NCBI RefSeq assembly: GCF_000503215.1
Contig: NZ_KI628539.1
Coordinates: 769,745 to 833,744, forward strand
Origin: Pseudomonas canadensis
GTDB lineage: Bacteria; Pseudomonadota; Gammaproteobacteria; Pseudomonadales; Pseudomonadaceae
Direction of reading: 5' to 3'
Length of the DNA: 64,000 bases
A program made the translations under genes and the position numbers. Below the pieces are notes generated by a model, which worked only from the letters and a program-made list of their open reading frames with translations, had not been told where the DNA came from and searched no databases. Of the stretch, positions 1-7,829 are shown piece after piece. Numbering within the stretch: the stretch's first letter is position 1; every line of letters begins with the position of its first letter.

Positions 1-565
1 CGATGAAGTAGGGGATAGCGTGACGCCTGGCCACTTTACCGATCGCCTGGGCGGGGTTGATCAGGCCGCCATTGGCTGGGAGCCAAGTGAGGTCGATCAG
101 CTTGACGTGTGCATCGATCATCGATTCCAGCGCCAGCGGGCAGACCGCGCCGGTCTCATCGCAAGGGATGGTTTCTACTCGGGCGCCGGCCTGCACTGCC
201 AGCTCCATGCTGGCCAGGTTGCCGCCCCATTCATGGCGGCCCACCAGAATGCGATCGCCCGGCTGCCAAGGCGCCAATGCCTGGAACGCCAGGCTCCAGG
301 CAGTCGAGCCGCTGCTGGCAAAGGCGATCGAGGCGGCGGGTGCATTGAGCAGTTGCGCGGCGGCGCGGCGGGCTTTTTCCACTAGCACCGCGCCATGTTC
401 GCCGGCTTCCATCGGGCCGTCGCGGGCTTCGCGTTGCAGTTGCTCGATGATTGCATCGAGGGTCGCCTGGCTGGGCAGGGATGCGCCGGCAGGGTTGAAG
501 TGCACGATGCCGGATTGGCAGCCCGGTGTGTCGTCCCGCAGTTGCTGGACTTCGAGCGGGCTCAC
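1..565 (-). CDS. Class V aminotransferase, PLP-dependent (partial, N-terminal part)
   Basis: The minus-strand frame begins with GTG at 565 and stays open to the window edge, giving 188 residues. It opens SPLEVQQLRDDTPGC and carries GIVHFNPAGASLP followed by ASIAFASSGSTAWSLAF, which is the pattern of a class V (NifS/CsdA-like) aminotransferase N-terminus. The PLP-binding lysine lies beyond the edge, so the substrate cannot be read. The GTG overlaps the TGA of the upstream RidA-family gene by 4 bases (GTGA), so the two are almost certainly co-translated. A Rid deaminase beside a PLP enzyme fits removal of reactive enamine/imine intermediates. The family call is firm; cysteine desulfurase versus amino-acid lyase or racemase remains open. 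Confidence 0.8.
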   Translation of the reverse strand, partial: MSPLEVQQLRDDTPGCQSGIVHFNPAGASLPSQATLDAIIEQLQREARDGPMEAGEHGAVLVEKARRAAAQLLNAPAASIAFASSGSTAWSLAFQALAPWQPGDRILVGRHEWGGNLASMELAVQAGARVETIPCDETGAVCPLALESMIDAHVKLIDLTWLPANGGLINPAQAIGKVARRHAIPYFI

Positions 566-1032
566 GGGCGTAACTCGAAAAGGGCATCCACCTCCACGGC
601 TACGCCGGCCGGCAGGCTGGAGACGCCCACGGCGGTGCGCACATGTCGGCCTTGTTCGCCAAGGGCGTTGACCAGCAGGTTGGAGGCACCGTTGGCGACC
701 ACGCTCTGTTGCTTGAAATCAGCGCTGCTGGCGATGAATACACCCAGGCGCACGGTGCGCACCAGGCGCGATAGGTCATCATTCAAGGCATTGCTCAATT
801 GCCCCAGCAGGCCCAAAGCCGCCAATTCCGCAGCCTGTGCGCCTTCTTCATCGCTGAGGGATTCGCCCAAGCGACCGACGTAGGCGGGTTTGCCATCGAC
901 CAGCGGAATTTGCCCGGAAACGAACAGGTGGTTTTGGCTGATGACGTGGTTGATGTAGTTGGCAATTGGCTGGCTGGGGGTAGACAGCGTGAGGCCAAGG
1001 GTTTGCACGCGTTCGCGGATGGAGTCGCTCAT
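562..1032 (-). CDS. RidA family protein (reactive intermediate deaminase-like)
   Basis: This 156-residue protein has the Rid fold signature: SQNHLFVSGQIPLVDGK near residues 33-50 and the C-terminal RTAVGVSSLPAGVAVEVD, whose Arg and Glu are the family's usual ligand contacts. It belongs to the longer (about 150 aa) Rid subgroup rather than the 128-aa E. coli RidA type. The ATG at 1032 is chosen because AGAGGA lies just upstream; an upstream ATG at 1104 would add 24 residues that do not look like the family. Rid proteins hydrolyse enamine/imine products of PLP enzymes, and the next gene is a PLP enzyme, so a shared catabolic step is likely. Confidence 0.88.
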   Translation of the reverse strand: MSDSIRERVQTLGLTLSTPSQPIANYINHVISQNHLFVSGQIPLVDGKPAYVGRLGESLSDEEGAQAAELAALGLLGQLSNALNDDLSRLVRTVRLGVFIASSADFKQQSVVANGASNLLVNALGEQGRHVRTAVGVSSLPAGVAVEVDALFELRP

Positions 1033-1122
1033 GATGAATCCTCTGGGTTCAGGAGGTTTCAGCATGTTGGCTGCATCGAGGGGCGACAAACGGATAGATC
1101 TCACGCGATGTATCGAAATAGC

Positions 1123-1989
1123 TCACGCGTCGGCGCAGGCTTCCTTCAGCCACTGGCTGAAACACGCGGTGGCTGCAGTGGCGGGGCCTTCGGGCGCGAT
1201 GAGCCAGTAGCCGATGTCGCTGTGATAGGGCGGCCAGTCGAAAGCTTCCACCAGGCTGCCGTCCTGTAATCGGCGCTCGATCAGGCGATGGCGGCCCATG
1301 GCGATGCCTTGTCCGGCGACCGCGGCTTCGACCACGATGTTGTAGTCGTGCAGCATTACGCGGGGATGGTGGGTGAGGTCGACCTGGTAGTGCGCAGACC
1401 AGTCGGTCCATTCAAAGGGGCGGTGCGAAGTGGCCATCAGCAACGGACTGTCCTGGCGTGCCTTGAATGACGGGCTGCACACCGGGGAGATAACCTCGGG
1501 CATGAGTCGCGTGGCCTGGACATCGGGCCAATCACCCTTGCCGTAGCGGATGGCCAGGTCGACCTCGGCGCCCGCGACATCTGCCAACTGAATCGCCGGC
1601 AACAACTCCACCTGGATATGCGGGTAACGGTTGAGAAAATCCGCCAAACGCGGCGCCAGCCACAGCGTGGCGAAAGATGCCAGTAAACCGATGCGCAATA
1701 CGGTGGAGCTGGGTGCAACCCGTTGGGCACGCGTGGCGGCGGCTATGGCAACGAGGGCAGGGCGGATTTCGTCGTAGTACTGTTGGCCTTCGGCGGTCAG
1801 ATCGATCGCGCGGGTGCGTCGGATGAACAGCGGTTTGCCTAGATGCTGCTCAAGTTTCTGCACCTGATGACTGAGGGCGCTCTGGGTTACCGACAACTCA
1901 CCGGCAGCCTTGATAAAACTCAAATGCCGCGCCACGGCTTCGAAGGCACGCAGTGCCAGCAATGGTGGAAGGTCCTTGTGCAGTGCCAC
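1123..1989 (-). CDS. LysR-family regulator, GcvA-like
   Basis: This is a 288-residue LysR-type transcriptional regulator. The N-terminal winged helix-turn-helix covers about residues 8-65 (LLALRAFEAVARHLSFIKAA, then SVTQSALSHQVQKLEQHLG), and the periplasmic-binding-like effector domain covers about 90-285. The PLLALRAFEAVARH start and spacing are those of the GcvA/AmpR subgroup. It lies 90 bases upstream of the RidA/aminotransferase pair on the same strand, so those genes are its likely target. The final residues CADA end at a TGA. The inducer is unknown. Confidence 0.9.
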   Translation of the reverse strand: MALHKDLPPLLALRAFEAVARHLSFIKAAGELSVTQSALSHQVQKLEQHLGKPLFIRRTRAIDLTAEGQQYYDEIRPALVAIAAATRAQRVAPSSTVLRIGLLASFATLWLAPRLADFLNRYPHIQVELLPAIQLADVAGAEVDLAIRYGKGDWPDVQATRLMPEVISPVCSPSFKARQDSPLLMATSHRPFEWTDWSAHYQVDLTHHPRVMLHDYNIVVEAAVAGQGIAMGRHRLIERRLQDGSLVEAFDWPPYHSDIGYWLIAPEGPATAATACFSQWLKEACADA

Positions 1990-2122
1990 CTGAGAGCGTC
2001 TCCGGGTTCGGGGAAAGGCCTCGATTTTGTGCGATGCCCTGCCTTTTGTCGCCCGCTGATTTGCCGTTGAGCGGGGGAGGCCGCATTATTGAGCCATTCC
2101 CTTCCACGACGTAAGCCAAGCC

Positions 2123-2284
2123 ATGAGTGAAGACGACAAGCTGATCGACCTGAATGCCGAACGCGCCAAGCGTGTGCATGACCTCAATGACAAGCGCCTG
2201 AATGAAGTGCGCCAGGCATTTGAACAAGCGATGCCACTCGGCAAAGTGAAGAAAAAGCCGAAGAACAAACCGAAAAAGCGTTGA
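2123..2284 (+). CDS. Small highly charged hypothetical protein
   Basis: This 53-codon frame starts MSEDDKLIDLNAERAKRVHD and ends with a lysine-rich tail (KVKKKPKNKPKKR) before TGA. It has no signal peptide or membrane segment. An acidic start, an amphipathic central helix and a basic tail suggest a nucleic-acid or ribosome-associated small protein, but that is inference only. It is divergent from the LysR gene, and its codon use resembles its neighbours. I recognise no family, and no function is assigned. Confidence 0.6.
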   Translation: MSEDDKLIDLNAERAKRVHDLNDKRLNEVRQAFEQAMPLGKVKKKPKNKPKKR

Positions 2285-2348
2285 AACAACCTGCATCCCT
2301 TGATGCAGGTCAGTTATTGCCCTTCTTTACGCCCCGTCGCGGGCGACA

Positions 2349-2362
2349 TTGATCCCCGTCAA
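2349..2362. promoter_or_regulatory. ANR/FNR box upstream of ccoM
   Basis: TTGATCCCCGTCAA matches the ANR/FNR consensus TTGAT-N4-ATCAA at 9 of 10 defined positions. Its centre (2355.5) placed at -41.5 predicts a start near 2397 with a -10 at about 2384-2390, where TAACTT is found. It is 65 bases upstream of the ccoM-like start codon, which fits low-oxygen induction of a cbb3 oxidase component. Confidence 0.75.
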
Positions 2363-2427
2363 TTTTCCAATCCGGCTTCTCCATTAACTTAGCCCTATCG
2401 CAACAGGGCAAGCACAGGAGGCCGGTC

Positions 2428-2544
2428 ATGTTTATCGATAATGTGGTATTTGCCGGAGTGCTGACTGTAAGCCTCATGGTGCTGTTTTTTGTAGGGTTTG
2501 GAATTTTTATCTGGAAAGACGCGAACAAGCGTAAAAAACCTTAG
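2428..2544 (+). CDS. ccoM: Single-helix small membrane protein, probable cbb3 cytochrome oxidase subunit CcoM
   Basis: This 38-residue protein starts MFIDNVVFAGVLTVSLMVLF, continues as one hydrophobic helix (about residues 6-29) and ends in a basic cytosolic tail, WKDANKRKKP. The N-terminal MFxDNVV motif and the GFGxFIWKD helix end match my recollection of CcoM, the small fourth subunit found in Pseudomonas stutzeri cbb3 oxidase and encoded away from ccoNOQP. The length (about 37 residues) also matches. CACAGGAGGCCGGTC supplies a strong ribosome binding site. The ANR box upstream and the terminator downstream define a single-gene unit. An alignment with the published CcoM would settle the name. 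Confidence 0.72.
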   Translation: MFIDNVVFAGVLTVSLMVLFFVGFGIFIWKDANKRKKP

Positions 2545-2579
2545 GTTTTTCCAGGTTACATGAGCACGCAAGGCATTTT

Positions 2580-2605
2580 GGGCGACTTCGGTCGCCCTTT
2601 TTTTT
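2580..2605 (+). terminator. Rho-independent terminator after ccoM
   Basis: GGGCGAC-TTCG-GTCGCCC forms a perfect 7-bp stem with a UUCG tetraloop and is followed by eight T residues. It lies 35 bases after the ccoM stop codon. Confidence 0.93.
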
Positions 2606-2644
2606 GCCTGCTATTTGAGTCGGTTTTTACAGAAATACGAATAT

Positions 2645-2681
2645 AAAAAAAGGTGCGACCCTCGCGGATCGCACCTTTTTT
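2645..2681. terminator. Bidirectional terminator between ccoM and the Pit gene
   Basis: An A-run, the stem AGGTGCGA / TCGCACCT around a CCCTCGCGGA loop, and a T-run make a symmetrical terminator. On the minus strand it ends the Pit transporter transcript 16 bases after its stop; on the plus strand it backs up the ccoM terminator. Confidence 0.9.
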
Positions 2682-2696
2682 ATTGCGGCAGGGTTA

Positions 2697-4172
2697 TCAA
2701 CTACCCAGCGCCTTCGACGCCAACCAGAACAACCCGGCCGACAAGCCTACCGTCGCCGGCAGGGTCAGCACCCAGGCCATCAGGATGGTTTTCACAGTGC
2801 CGCCTTGAAGGCCGCTTTTGTTCGCGACCATGGTGCCGGCCACGCCGGAAGACAGCACGTGGGTGGTCGACACTGGCAGCGCGAAGATGTTGGCAAAGCC
2901 AATCATGGTCGCGGTGGTGATCTGCGCCGACATGCCCTGGGCATAGGTCATGCCTTGCTTGCCGATCTTCTCGCCGATGGTCAGTACCACACGCTTCCAG
3001 CCCACCATGGTGCCCAGGCCCAAGGCCAGTGCAACGGCGAGGATCACCCAGAACGGGGCGTACTCCGTGGTGGCGGTCAGGTCTTTGCGCAGCTTGTCGA
3101 GGTCGGACTTCTCACGGGCATCCAGGCCTGGCAGCTTGCCGACTTTCTTCGCGGTGTCGTCCAGGCAGAGCAGATAGCGACGCACTTCAATGCGCTGGTC
3201 AGAAGTCAGCGAATGATAGTCGGACACGCCTTTCAAGGTATCGACCAGCGCGTTGATGGTCGGCTCGGTCTGCTGTGGGTTGCACTGGAACTTGCCTGGC
3301 AGATCGTTCTTCACGCTTTTGCCCAGGGCCAGGAACTCGCCGAGCGTGGCGTTGTTGCGCTGGTAGAACTGGCTCAAATGCACGGTCGCATCGCGGGTAC
3401 GTTCGATCTGGTAAGTGGTACTGCCCAGGTCAAGGACGAACTGCGCCGGCACGATACCGATCAGCACGAGCATGATCAGGCCGATGCCTTTCTGGCCGTC
3501 GTTGGAGCCGTGCACGAAACTCACGGCCATGGCGGAAATCACCAGCACCAGGCGGTTCCAGAACGGCGGGTGTTTCTTGTCGTCGAGCTTGCGGCGCTGG
3601 TCCGGGGTCTTGTGCATCTTCGACAGTGGGCGCCACCACTTCAGGCCGATCAGCACCAGGGCTGCGACCAGGAAGCCGGCCATCGGCGAGAACACCAGGG
3701 AGGCGCCGATATCGATCGCCTTCTGCCAGTTCACGCCGTCAGCCAGGGGGATGTCGTTGATCAAGGCATTGGCCAGGCCGACACCGAGGATCGAGCCGAT
3801 CAGGGTGTGGGAGCTGGAAGCCGGGATACCGAAGTACCAGGTGCCCAGGTTCCAGGTGATCGCCGCCGCCAATAAAGAGAAGACCATTGCCAAGCCGTGG
3901 CCGGTGTTCACATTGATCAGCAACTCCACCGGCAGCAAGTGCACGATGGCGTAGGCGACGCCGACACCACCGAGCAACACGCCGAGGAAATTGAACACCC
4001 CGGAGAAGAACACGGCCAGGTGCGGCGGCATGGCTTTGGTATAGATGACTGTGGCCACCGCGTTAGCGGTGTCATGAAAGCCATTGATGAACTCGAAGGC
4101 GAGGACAAAGGCCAGGGCGAGCAACAGGCTCACGAGAACCCAAGCATCCAGTCCGCTGAATAAATCGATCAT
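2697..4172 (-). CDS. pitA: Low-affinity inorganic phosphate transporter, Pit family
   Basis: This 491-residue inner-membrane protein is about the length of E. coli PitA (499). The N-terminal PHO-4 repeat carries FEFINGFHDTANAVATVIYT, and GIPASSSHTLIGSILGVGLA follows; the second repeat holds SFVHGSNDGQKGIGL. The C-terminal half repeats the LPVSTTHVLSSGVAGTM motif. A hydrophilic insert of about 100 residues (roughly 245-350) separates the halves, as in PitA. It imports metal-phosphate by proton symport. It is transcribed alone, with a terminator 16 bases downstream. The symbol follows E. coli usage. Confidence 0.93.
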   Translation of the reverse strand: MIDLFSGLDAWVLVSLLLALAFVLAFEFINGFHDTANAVATVIYTKAMPPHLAVFFSGVFNFLGVLLGGVGVAYAIVHLLPVELLINVNTGHGLAMVFSLLAAAITWNLGTWYFGIPASSSHTLIGSILGVGLANALINDIPLADGVNWQKAIDIGASLVFSPMAGFLVAALVLIGLKWWRPLSKMHKTPDQRRKLDDKKHPPFWNRLVLVISAMAVSFVHGSNDGQKGIGLIMLVLIGIVPAQFVLDLGSTTYQIERTRDATVHLSQFYQRNNATLGEFLALGKSVKNDLPGKFQCNPQQTEPTINALVDTLKGVSDYHSLTSDQRIEVRRYLLCLDDTAKKVGKLPGLDAREKSDLDKLRKDLTATTEYAPFWVILAVALALGLGTMVGWKRVVLTIGEKIGKQGMTYAQGMSAQITTATMIGFANIFALPVSTTHVLSSGVAGTMVANKSGLQGGTVKTILMAWVLTLPATVGLSAGLFWLASKALGS

Positions 4173-4484
4173 GAAGGTTTTCTGACCCGGTCGTAAGGGG
4201 GCGCGATTATGCCAGAAAACGTCAGTAATCGATGCACTAGCTGCTCATCGGTAACAATCTTCACCGAAAAAAACACCGGGAAAGGCATGCATCCCAGGGT
4301 TTTCGGGGCTTTGGCAAGTCTTTGATTTATAAAGCAGAGGGGTCGCAGGGCGGGGTTTTGTCACAAAAACGTCACGCCTGAAACATTTGTATGAAATTTT
4401 ACTGTGGTGGTGGGATTCAAGGTTGCCGACTGCTAGCTATATGCCAGCAGCCGAGGCAAAACCTTGGGACTTGAACCGGATCGC
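4173..4484. other. Intergenic region upstream of pitA
   Basis: These 312 bases hold no supported gene. They should contain the pitA promoter on the minus strand. One feature stands out: TTGTCAC-AAAA-ACGTCAC at 4358-4375, a direct repeat of 11-bp period resembling a Pho box. It is oriented away from pitA and about 185 bases from its start codon, so its role is doubtful. Confidence 0.5.
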
Positions 4485-4685
4485 TTATGGCTCTTCGGTT
4501 TTCAGCTCTTGTTCAATCTTTTGGATTTCCTGGGCAAATGCCTGGTCGAGCAGGCTGGCTCGCTTGCGCCATGGTTTGCGTTCAGGTTCAGGTTGGGCGG
4601 CGTAAGTGGTGACTTCTCCGCCGTAAACGTCCTTGTAACGTTGCTCCTGGCGCTCAAGTTCCGCGCGCAGTTCATCTTTCGTCAC
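4485..4685 (-). CDS. Conserved small hypothetical protein
   Basis: The GTG at 4685 gives 66 residues beginning VTKDELRAELERQEQRYKDV. An AGGT element lies 6 bases upstream of this GTG. The protein is soluble and strongly helical: a charged N-terminal half, a PEPERKPWRKR linker and a second helix LLDQAFAQEIQKIEQEL. No domain is recognised. A longer reading from 4757 adds 24 residues that look like translated leader. It is transcribed towards pitA, but 312 bases separate them, so an operon is unlikely. Confidence 0.6.
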   Translation of the reverse strand: MTKDELRAELERQEQRYKDVYGGEVTTYAAQPEPERKPWRKRASLLDQAFAQEIQKIEQELKTEEP

Positions 4686-5246
4686 ATCGTTACCTAATTG
4701 AGTTGAGTGTAAATTCGTTGCAGCGTTTTGCCGGAATGCGTGCTCGGCGTGTTCCAAGTTGGAGCGTAGAAACGTTCAAGTTTGGAATGGGAGCGGGCGG
4801 TCACTTGTTAGTGATGCATTCGAGGCAGGTAATCGCGATAGACCCTGCACAGTGGCTGCATCTTATCTGGCGTGGTCCTTTCCAGATAAACAAACCAGGC
4901 GAGCCTGCACATAGCGTGCATTATAGCGGCGCCTTTGAATAACACTATCAGCTTAAAGTTAAAAACCGTCAACTTTGTGTGAGGGTTTTGTTACACGGGC
5001 GTGCCGGTAATTGCGTGAATTCTGACGTCATAAAATCCACCCAACTTTGCAGACTAATAAGGACCGCTTAATTTCAATCAATCCTAGGGCCAGGCTTACC
5101 GGGCTCACCGGCAAATTGCGATAATCGAATGATCGTCCGATAATCGCACAATGTTCTCGGCGCTGCCTTGTGCATCCCGGCTGACGCGGCTTGTAATAGC
5201 AGGCGAACCTCCCCTGCGGTCGACAATAAGAGAAAGGATCCCCGAC
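4686..5246. other. Long intergenic region before pcaR
   Basis: This 561-base region has no convincing gene. Its right end carries two PcaR-type sites (5116-5149). In its middle are two dyads: TTATCTGG at 4863-4870 paired with CCAGATAA at 4882-4889, and TGCAC-ATAGC-GTGCA at 4906-4920. The short open frames across it lack ribosome binding sites and family resemblance. A small RNA is possible but unproven. Confidence 0.5.
5116..5149. promoter_or_regulatory. Tandem PcaR operator sites upstream of pcaR
   Basis: Two copies of CGATAATCG lie 19 bases apart, inside TTGCGATAATCGAAT (5116-5130) and GTCCGATAATCGCAC (5135-5149). The second matches the P. putida PcaR site GTTCGATAATCGCAC at 14 of 15 positions, as I recall it. 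The location about 100 bases upstream of the pcaR start codon suggests autoregulation. Confidence 0.8.
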
Positions 5247-6089
5247 ATGAACGATCAATTGCGCAACTCTTTCGCGTCAGTGGCGCCGCCGATCGTTGCC
5301 TCTCCGGCCAAGCGTATCCAGGCGTTTACCGGCGATCCGGACTTCATGACTTCCCTGGCTCGCGGCCTGGCCGTGGTGCAGGCGTTCCAGGAGCGCAAGC
5401 GTCACCTCACCATCGCCCAGATCAGTCACCGCACGGAAATCCCTCGCGCCGCCGTGCGTCGTTGTCTGCACACTTTGATCAAACTCGGCTACGCCACTAC
5501 TGACGGGCGTACCTACTCGTTGCTGCCCAAGGTGCTGACCCTGGGGCACGCCTATTTGTCGTCCACACCGTTGGCCGTGTCGGCCCAGCCCTACCTGGAC
5601 CGCATGAGCGAGCAGCTCCACGAAGCCTGCAACATGGCCACCCTTGAAGGCGACGACATCCTCTACATCGCCCGCTCGGCCACCACCCAACGCCTGATTT
5701 CCGTGGACCTGTCGGTGGGCGGCCGCCTGCCAGCCTATTGCACTTCCATGGGCCGCATCCTGCTTGCAGCGCTGGACGACGCCTCGCTGCAGGATTACCT
5801 CGACCACGCCGACCTGCAAACCAAGACCAGCCGCACCTTGACCACCCCCGCAGCGCTGTTCGAATGCCTGCAACAAGTGCGTCAGCAAGGCTGGTGCATC
5901 GTCGACCAAGAGTTGGAGCAAGGCCTGCGTTCCATCGCGGTGCCGGTGTATGACGCCTCGGGTCAGGTGCTGGCCGCGCTGAACGTCAGCACCCACGCCG
6001 GACGCGTCAGCCGCAGTGAGTTGGAACAGCGCTTCCTGCCGAGCATGCTCAGCGCCAGCCGTGAGTTGAGCGCGCAACTGTTCGCTTAA
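5247..6089 (+). CDS. pcaR: IclR-family regulator of the beta-ketoadipate pathway, PcaR
   Basis: This 280-residue protein has an IclR winged helix-turn-helix at about residues 25-85 (HLTIAQISHRTEIPRAAVRR) and an effector-binding domain at about 100-275 (NMATLEGDDILYIARSATTQ, PAYCTSMGRILLAALDD). In P. putida, PcaR binds beta-ketoadipate and controls the pca genes. The ATG at 5247 has AAGGATC upstream; earlier start codons would run into the operator sites at 5116-5149. It heads the pca cluster, and the same operator motif recurs before pcaI. Confidence 0.95.
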   Translation: MNDQLRNSFASVAPPIVASPAKRIQAFTGDPDFMTSLARGLAVVQAFQERKRHLTIAQISHRTEIPRAAVRRCLHTLIKLGYATTDGRTYSLLPKVLTLGHAYLSSTPLAVSAQPYLDRMSEQLHEACNMATLEGDDILYIARSATTQRLISVDLSVGGRLPAYCTSMGRILLAALDDASLQDYLDHADLQTKTSRTLTTPAALFECLQQVRQQGWCIVDQELEQGLRSIAVPVYDASGQVLAALNVSTHAGRVSRSELEQRFLPSMLSASRELSAQLFA

Positions 6090-6234
6090 GCTGTTCGGTC
6101 ACCGCACAGATCCCGGTTTGCTCAATTGACGGTCTTTCCTGCGACTTATTACTGTGCGGCAGCGCTGTTGAAGCGCCCCAATAATAACGACGACCCCAGG
6201 TCGTCAGCCCGCCATCGGTGTGGAAATAAAAACA

Positions 6235-7575
6235 ATGAATCAGCCTTCTGTCGGTTCCACGTTGGACGTCCAGTCCTTCATCAACGCCCAGCCACTGTCA
6301 CGTTATCAGTGGCGTGTGGTGATCCTGTGCTTCCTGATCGTTTTCCTCGATGGCCTCGACACTGCCGCCATGGGGTTCATCGCACCGGCGCTGTCCCAGG
6401 ACTGGGGCATCGACCGCGCCAGCCTCGGCCCGGTGATGAGCGCTGCGTTGATCGGCATGGTGTTTGGCGCCCTGGGTTCCGGCCCGTTGGCCGACCGCTT
6501 CGGCCGTAAAGTGGTGCTGGTGGGCGCGGTGCTGGTGTTTGGCGCGTTCAGCCTGGCGTCCGCCTACAGCAGCAACGTCGATCAATTGCTGGTGCTGCGT
6601 TTTCTCACGGGATTGGGCCTGGGTGCCGGCATGCCGAACGCCACGACGCTGCTGTCCGAATACACACCGGAACGCCACAAGTCATTGCTGGTGACCAGCA
6701 TGTTTTGCGGCTTCAACCTGGGCATGGCGGGTGGCGGGTTTATCTCGGCCAAGCTGATCCCGGCGTTCGGCTGGCATGCCTTGTTGCTGATCGGCGGCAT
6801 CCTGCCATTGATTCTGGTAGTGGTGCTGATGCTGTGGCTGCCGGAGTCGGCACGCTACCTGGTGGTGCGTAACCGGGGTACCGACAAGGTGCGCAAAACC
6901 CTCTCGCCCATCGAACCCAGCATCGTCGCCCAAGCCACCCGTTTCAGCGTGCCCGAGCAAAAAACCGTCAAGGCGCGCAACGTGTTTGCGGTGATCTTCT
7001 CCGGCACCTACAGCGCCGGCACGTTGCTGCTCTGGCTCACCTACTTCATGGGCCTGGTGATCGTCTACCTGCTCACCAGTTGGTTGCCGACCCTGATGCG
7101 TGATAGCGGCGCCAGCCTGGAACAGGCGGCGTTTATAGGTGCGTTGTTCCAGTTTGGTGGTGTATTGAGTGCGGTGGGCGTGGGCTGGGCGATGGACCGG
7201 TTCAATCCGCACAAGGTCATCGGCATCTTCTACCTGCTGGCCGGGGTGTTTGCCTACGCGGTAGGGCAGAGCCTGGGCAATATCACGCTGCTGGCAACCC
7301 TGGTGCTGGTTGCCGGGATGTGCGTCAACGGTGCGCAATCGGCAATGCCGTCTCTGGCCGCACGTTTCTACCCGACCCAAGGTCGCGCCACTGGCGTGTC
7401 GTGGATGCTAGGCATTGGCCGCTTCGGTGCGATCCTCGGTGCCTGGATGGGCGCGACCTTGTTGGGTCTGGGCTGGAACTTCGAACAAGTGCTCACCGCC
7501 CTGGTGATTCCGGCTGCATTGGCCACGGCTGCCGTGGTGATCAAGGGCATGGTCAGCCACGCCGACGCTACCTGA
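6235..7575 (+). CDS. pcaK: 4-hydroxybenzoate/protocatechuate MFS transporter PcaK
   Basis: This 446-residue, 12-helix major facilitator belongs to the aromatic acid:H+ symporter family. TM1 carries FLDGLDTAAMGFIAPALSQD with the family's DGxD motif, and the TM2-3 loop carries GPLADRFGRK. It imports 4-hydroxybenzoate and protocatechuate, and in P. putida also supports chemotaxis to these compounds. The ATG at 6235 gives the MNQ start typical of PcaK; an in-frame GTG at 6220 would add five residues. It follows pcaR by 145 bases, with no obvious PcaR box in the gap. Confidence 0.95.
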   Translation: MNQPSVGSTLDVQSFINAQPLSRYQWRVVILCFLIVFLDGLDTAAMGFIAPALSQDWGIDRASLGPVMSAALIGMVFGALGSGPLADRFGRKVVLVGAVLVFGAFSLASAYSSNVDQLLVLRFLTGLGLGAGMPNATTLLSEYTPERHKSLLVTSMFCGFNLGMAGGGFISAKLIPAFGWHALLLIGGILPLILVVVLMLWLPESARYLVVRNRGTDKVRKTLSPIEPSIVAQATRFSVPEQKTVKARNVFAVIFSGTYSAGTLLLWLTYFMGLVIVYLLTSWLPTLMRDSGASLEQAAFIGALFQFGGVLSAVGVGWAMDRFNPHKVIGIFYLLAGVFAYAVGQSLGNITLLATLVLVAGMCVNGAQSAMPSLAARFYPTQGRATGVSWMLGIGRFGAILGAWMGATLLGLGWNFEQVLTALVIPAALATAAVVIKGMVSHADAT

Positions 7576-7583
7576 CCCGCCCT

Positions 7584-7670
7584 TGTAGGCGCCGGCTTGC
7601 CGGCGATGGCATCACCTCGGTAAACCTGATTGACCGAGGTGCCTGCATCGCCGGCAAGCCGGCTCCTACA
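7584..7670. repeat. REPIN-type inverted repeat (GCCGGCTTGCCGGCGATGG class)
   Basis: TGTAGGCGCCGGCTTGCCGG at the left is mirrored by CCGGCAAGCCGGCTCCTACA at the right, with an inner dyad CACCTCGGT / ACCGAGGTG. It is a paired Pseudomonas REP element directly after pcaK. A related copy lies at 57379-57463. Confidence 0.9.
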
Positions 7671-7708
7671 GAGCGTCGTACCCCAGATAAATAGCAAGAC
7701 AACAATCC

Positions 7709-7742
7709 GTTCGATAATCGAACGCTGAGTCGATTATCGGAT
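7709..7742. promoter_or_regulatory. PcaR operator pair before pcaI
   Basis: GTTCGATAATCGAAC (7709-7723) and, inverted, AGTCGATTATCGGAT (7728-7742) are spaced 19 bases centre to centre, as in the pair before pcaR. In P. putida, PcaR binds two such elements across the -35 and -10 regions of the pcaIJ promoter. The sites lie about 90 bases upstream of the pcaI start codon. Confidence 0.85.
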
Positions 7743-7829
7743 TGTTTGGCCCATTTCCCCGGCTTAATCTTCAAGCACTTCGGCGCCACCTCAGCGCCTT
7801 TTTCGATCCATACCGGGAGCCCGAACCCC

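Noticed and set aside
4703..4942. Possible 79-codon gene before pcaR
   Set aside because: It has no ribosome binding site and crosses the two dyads; no resemblance to a known family.
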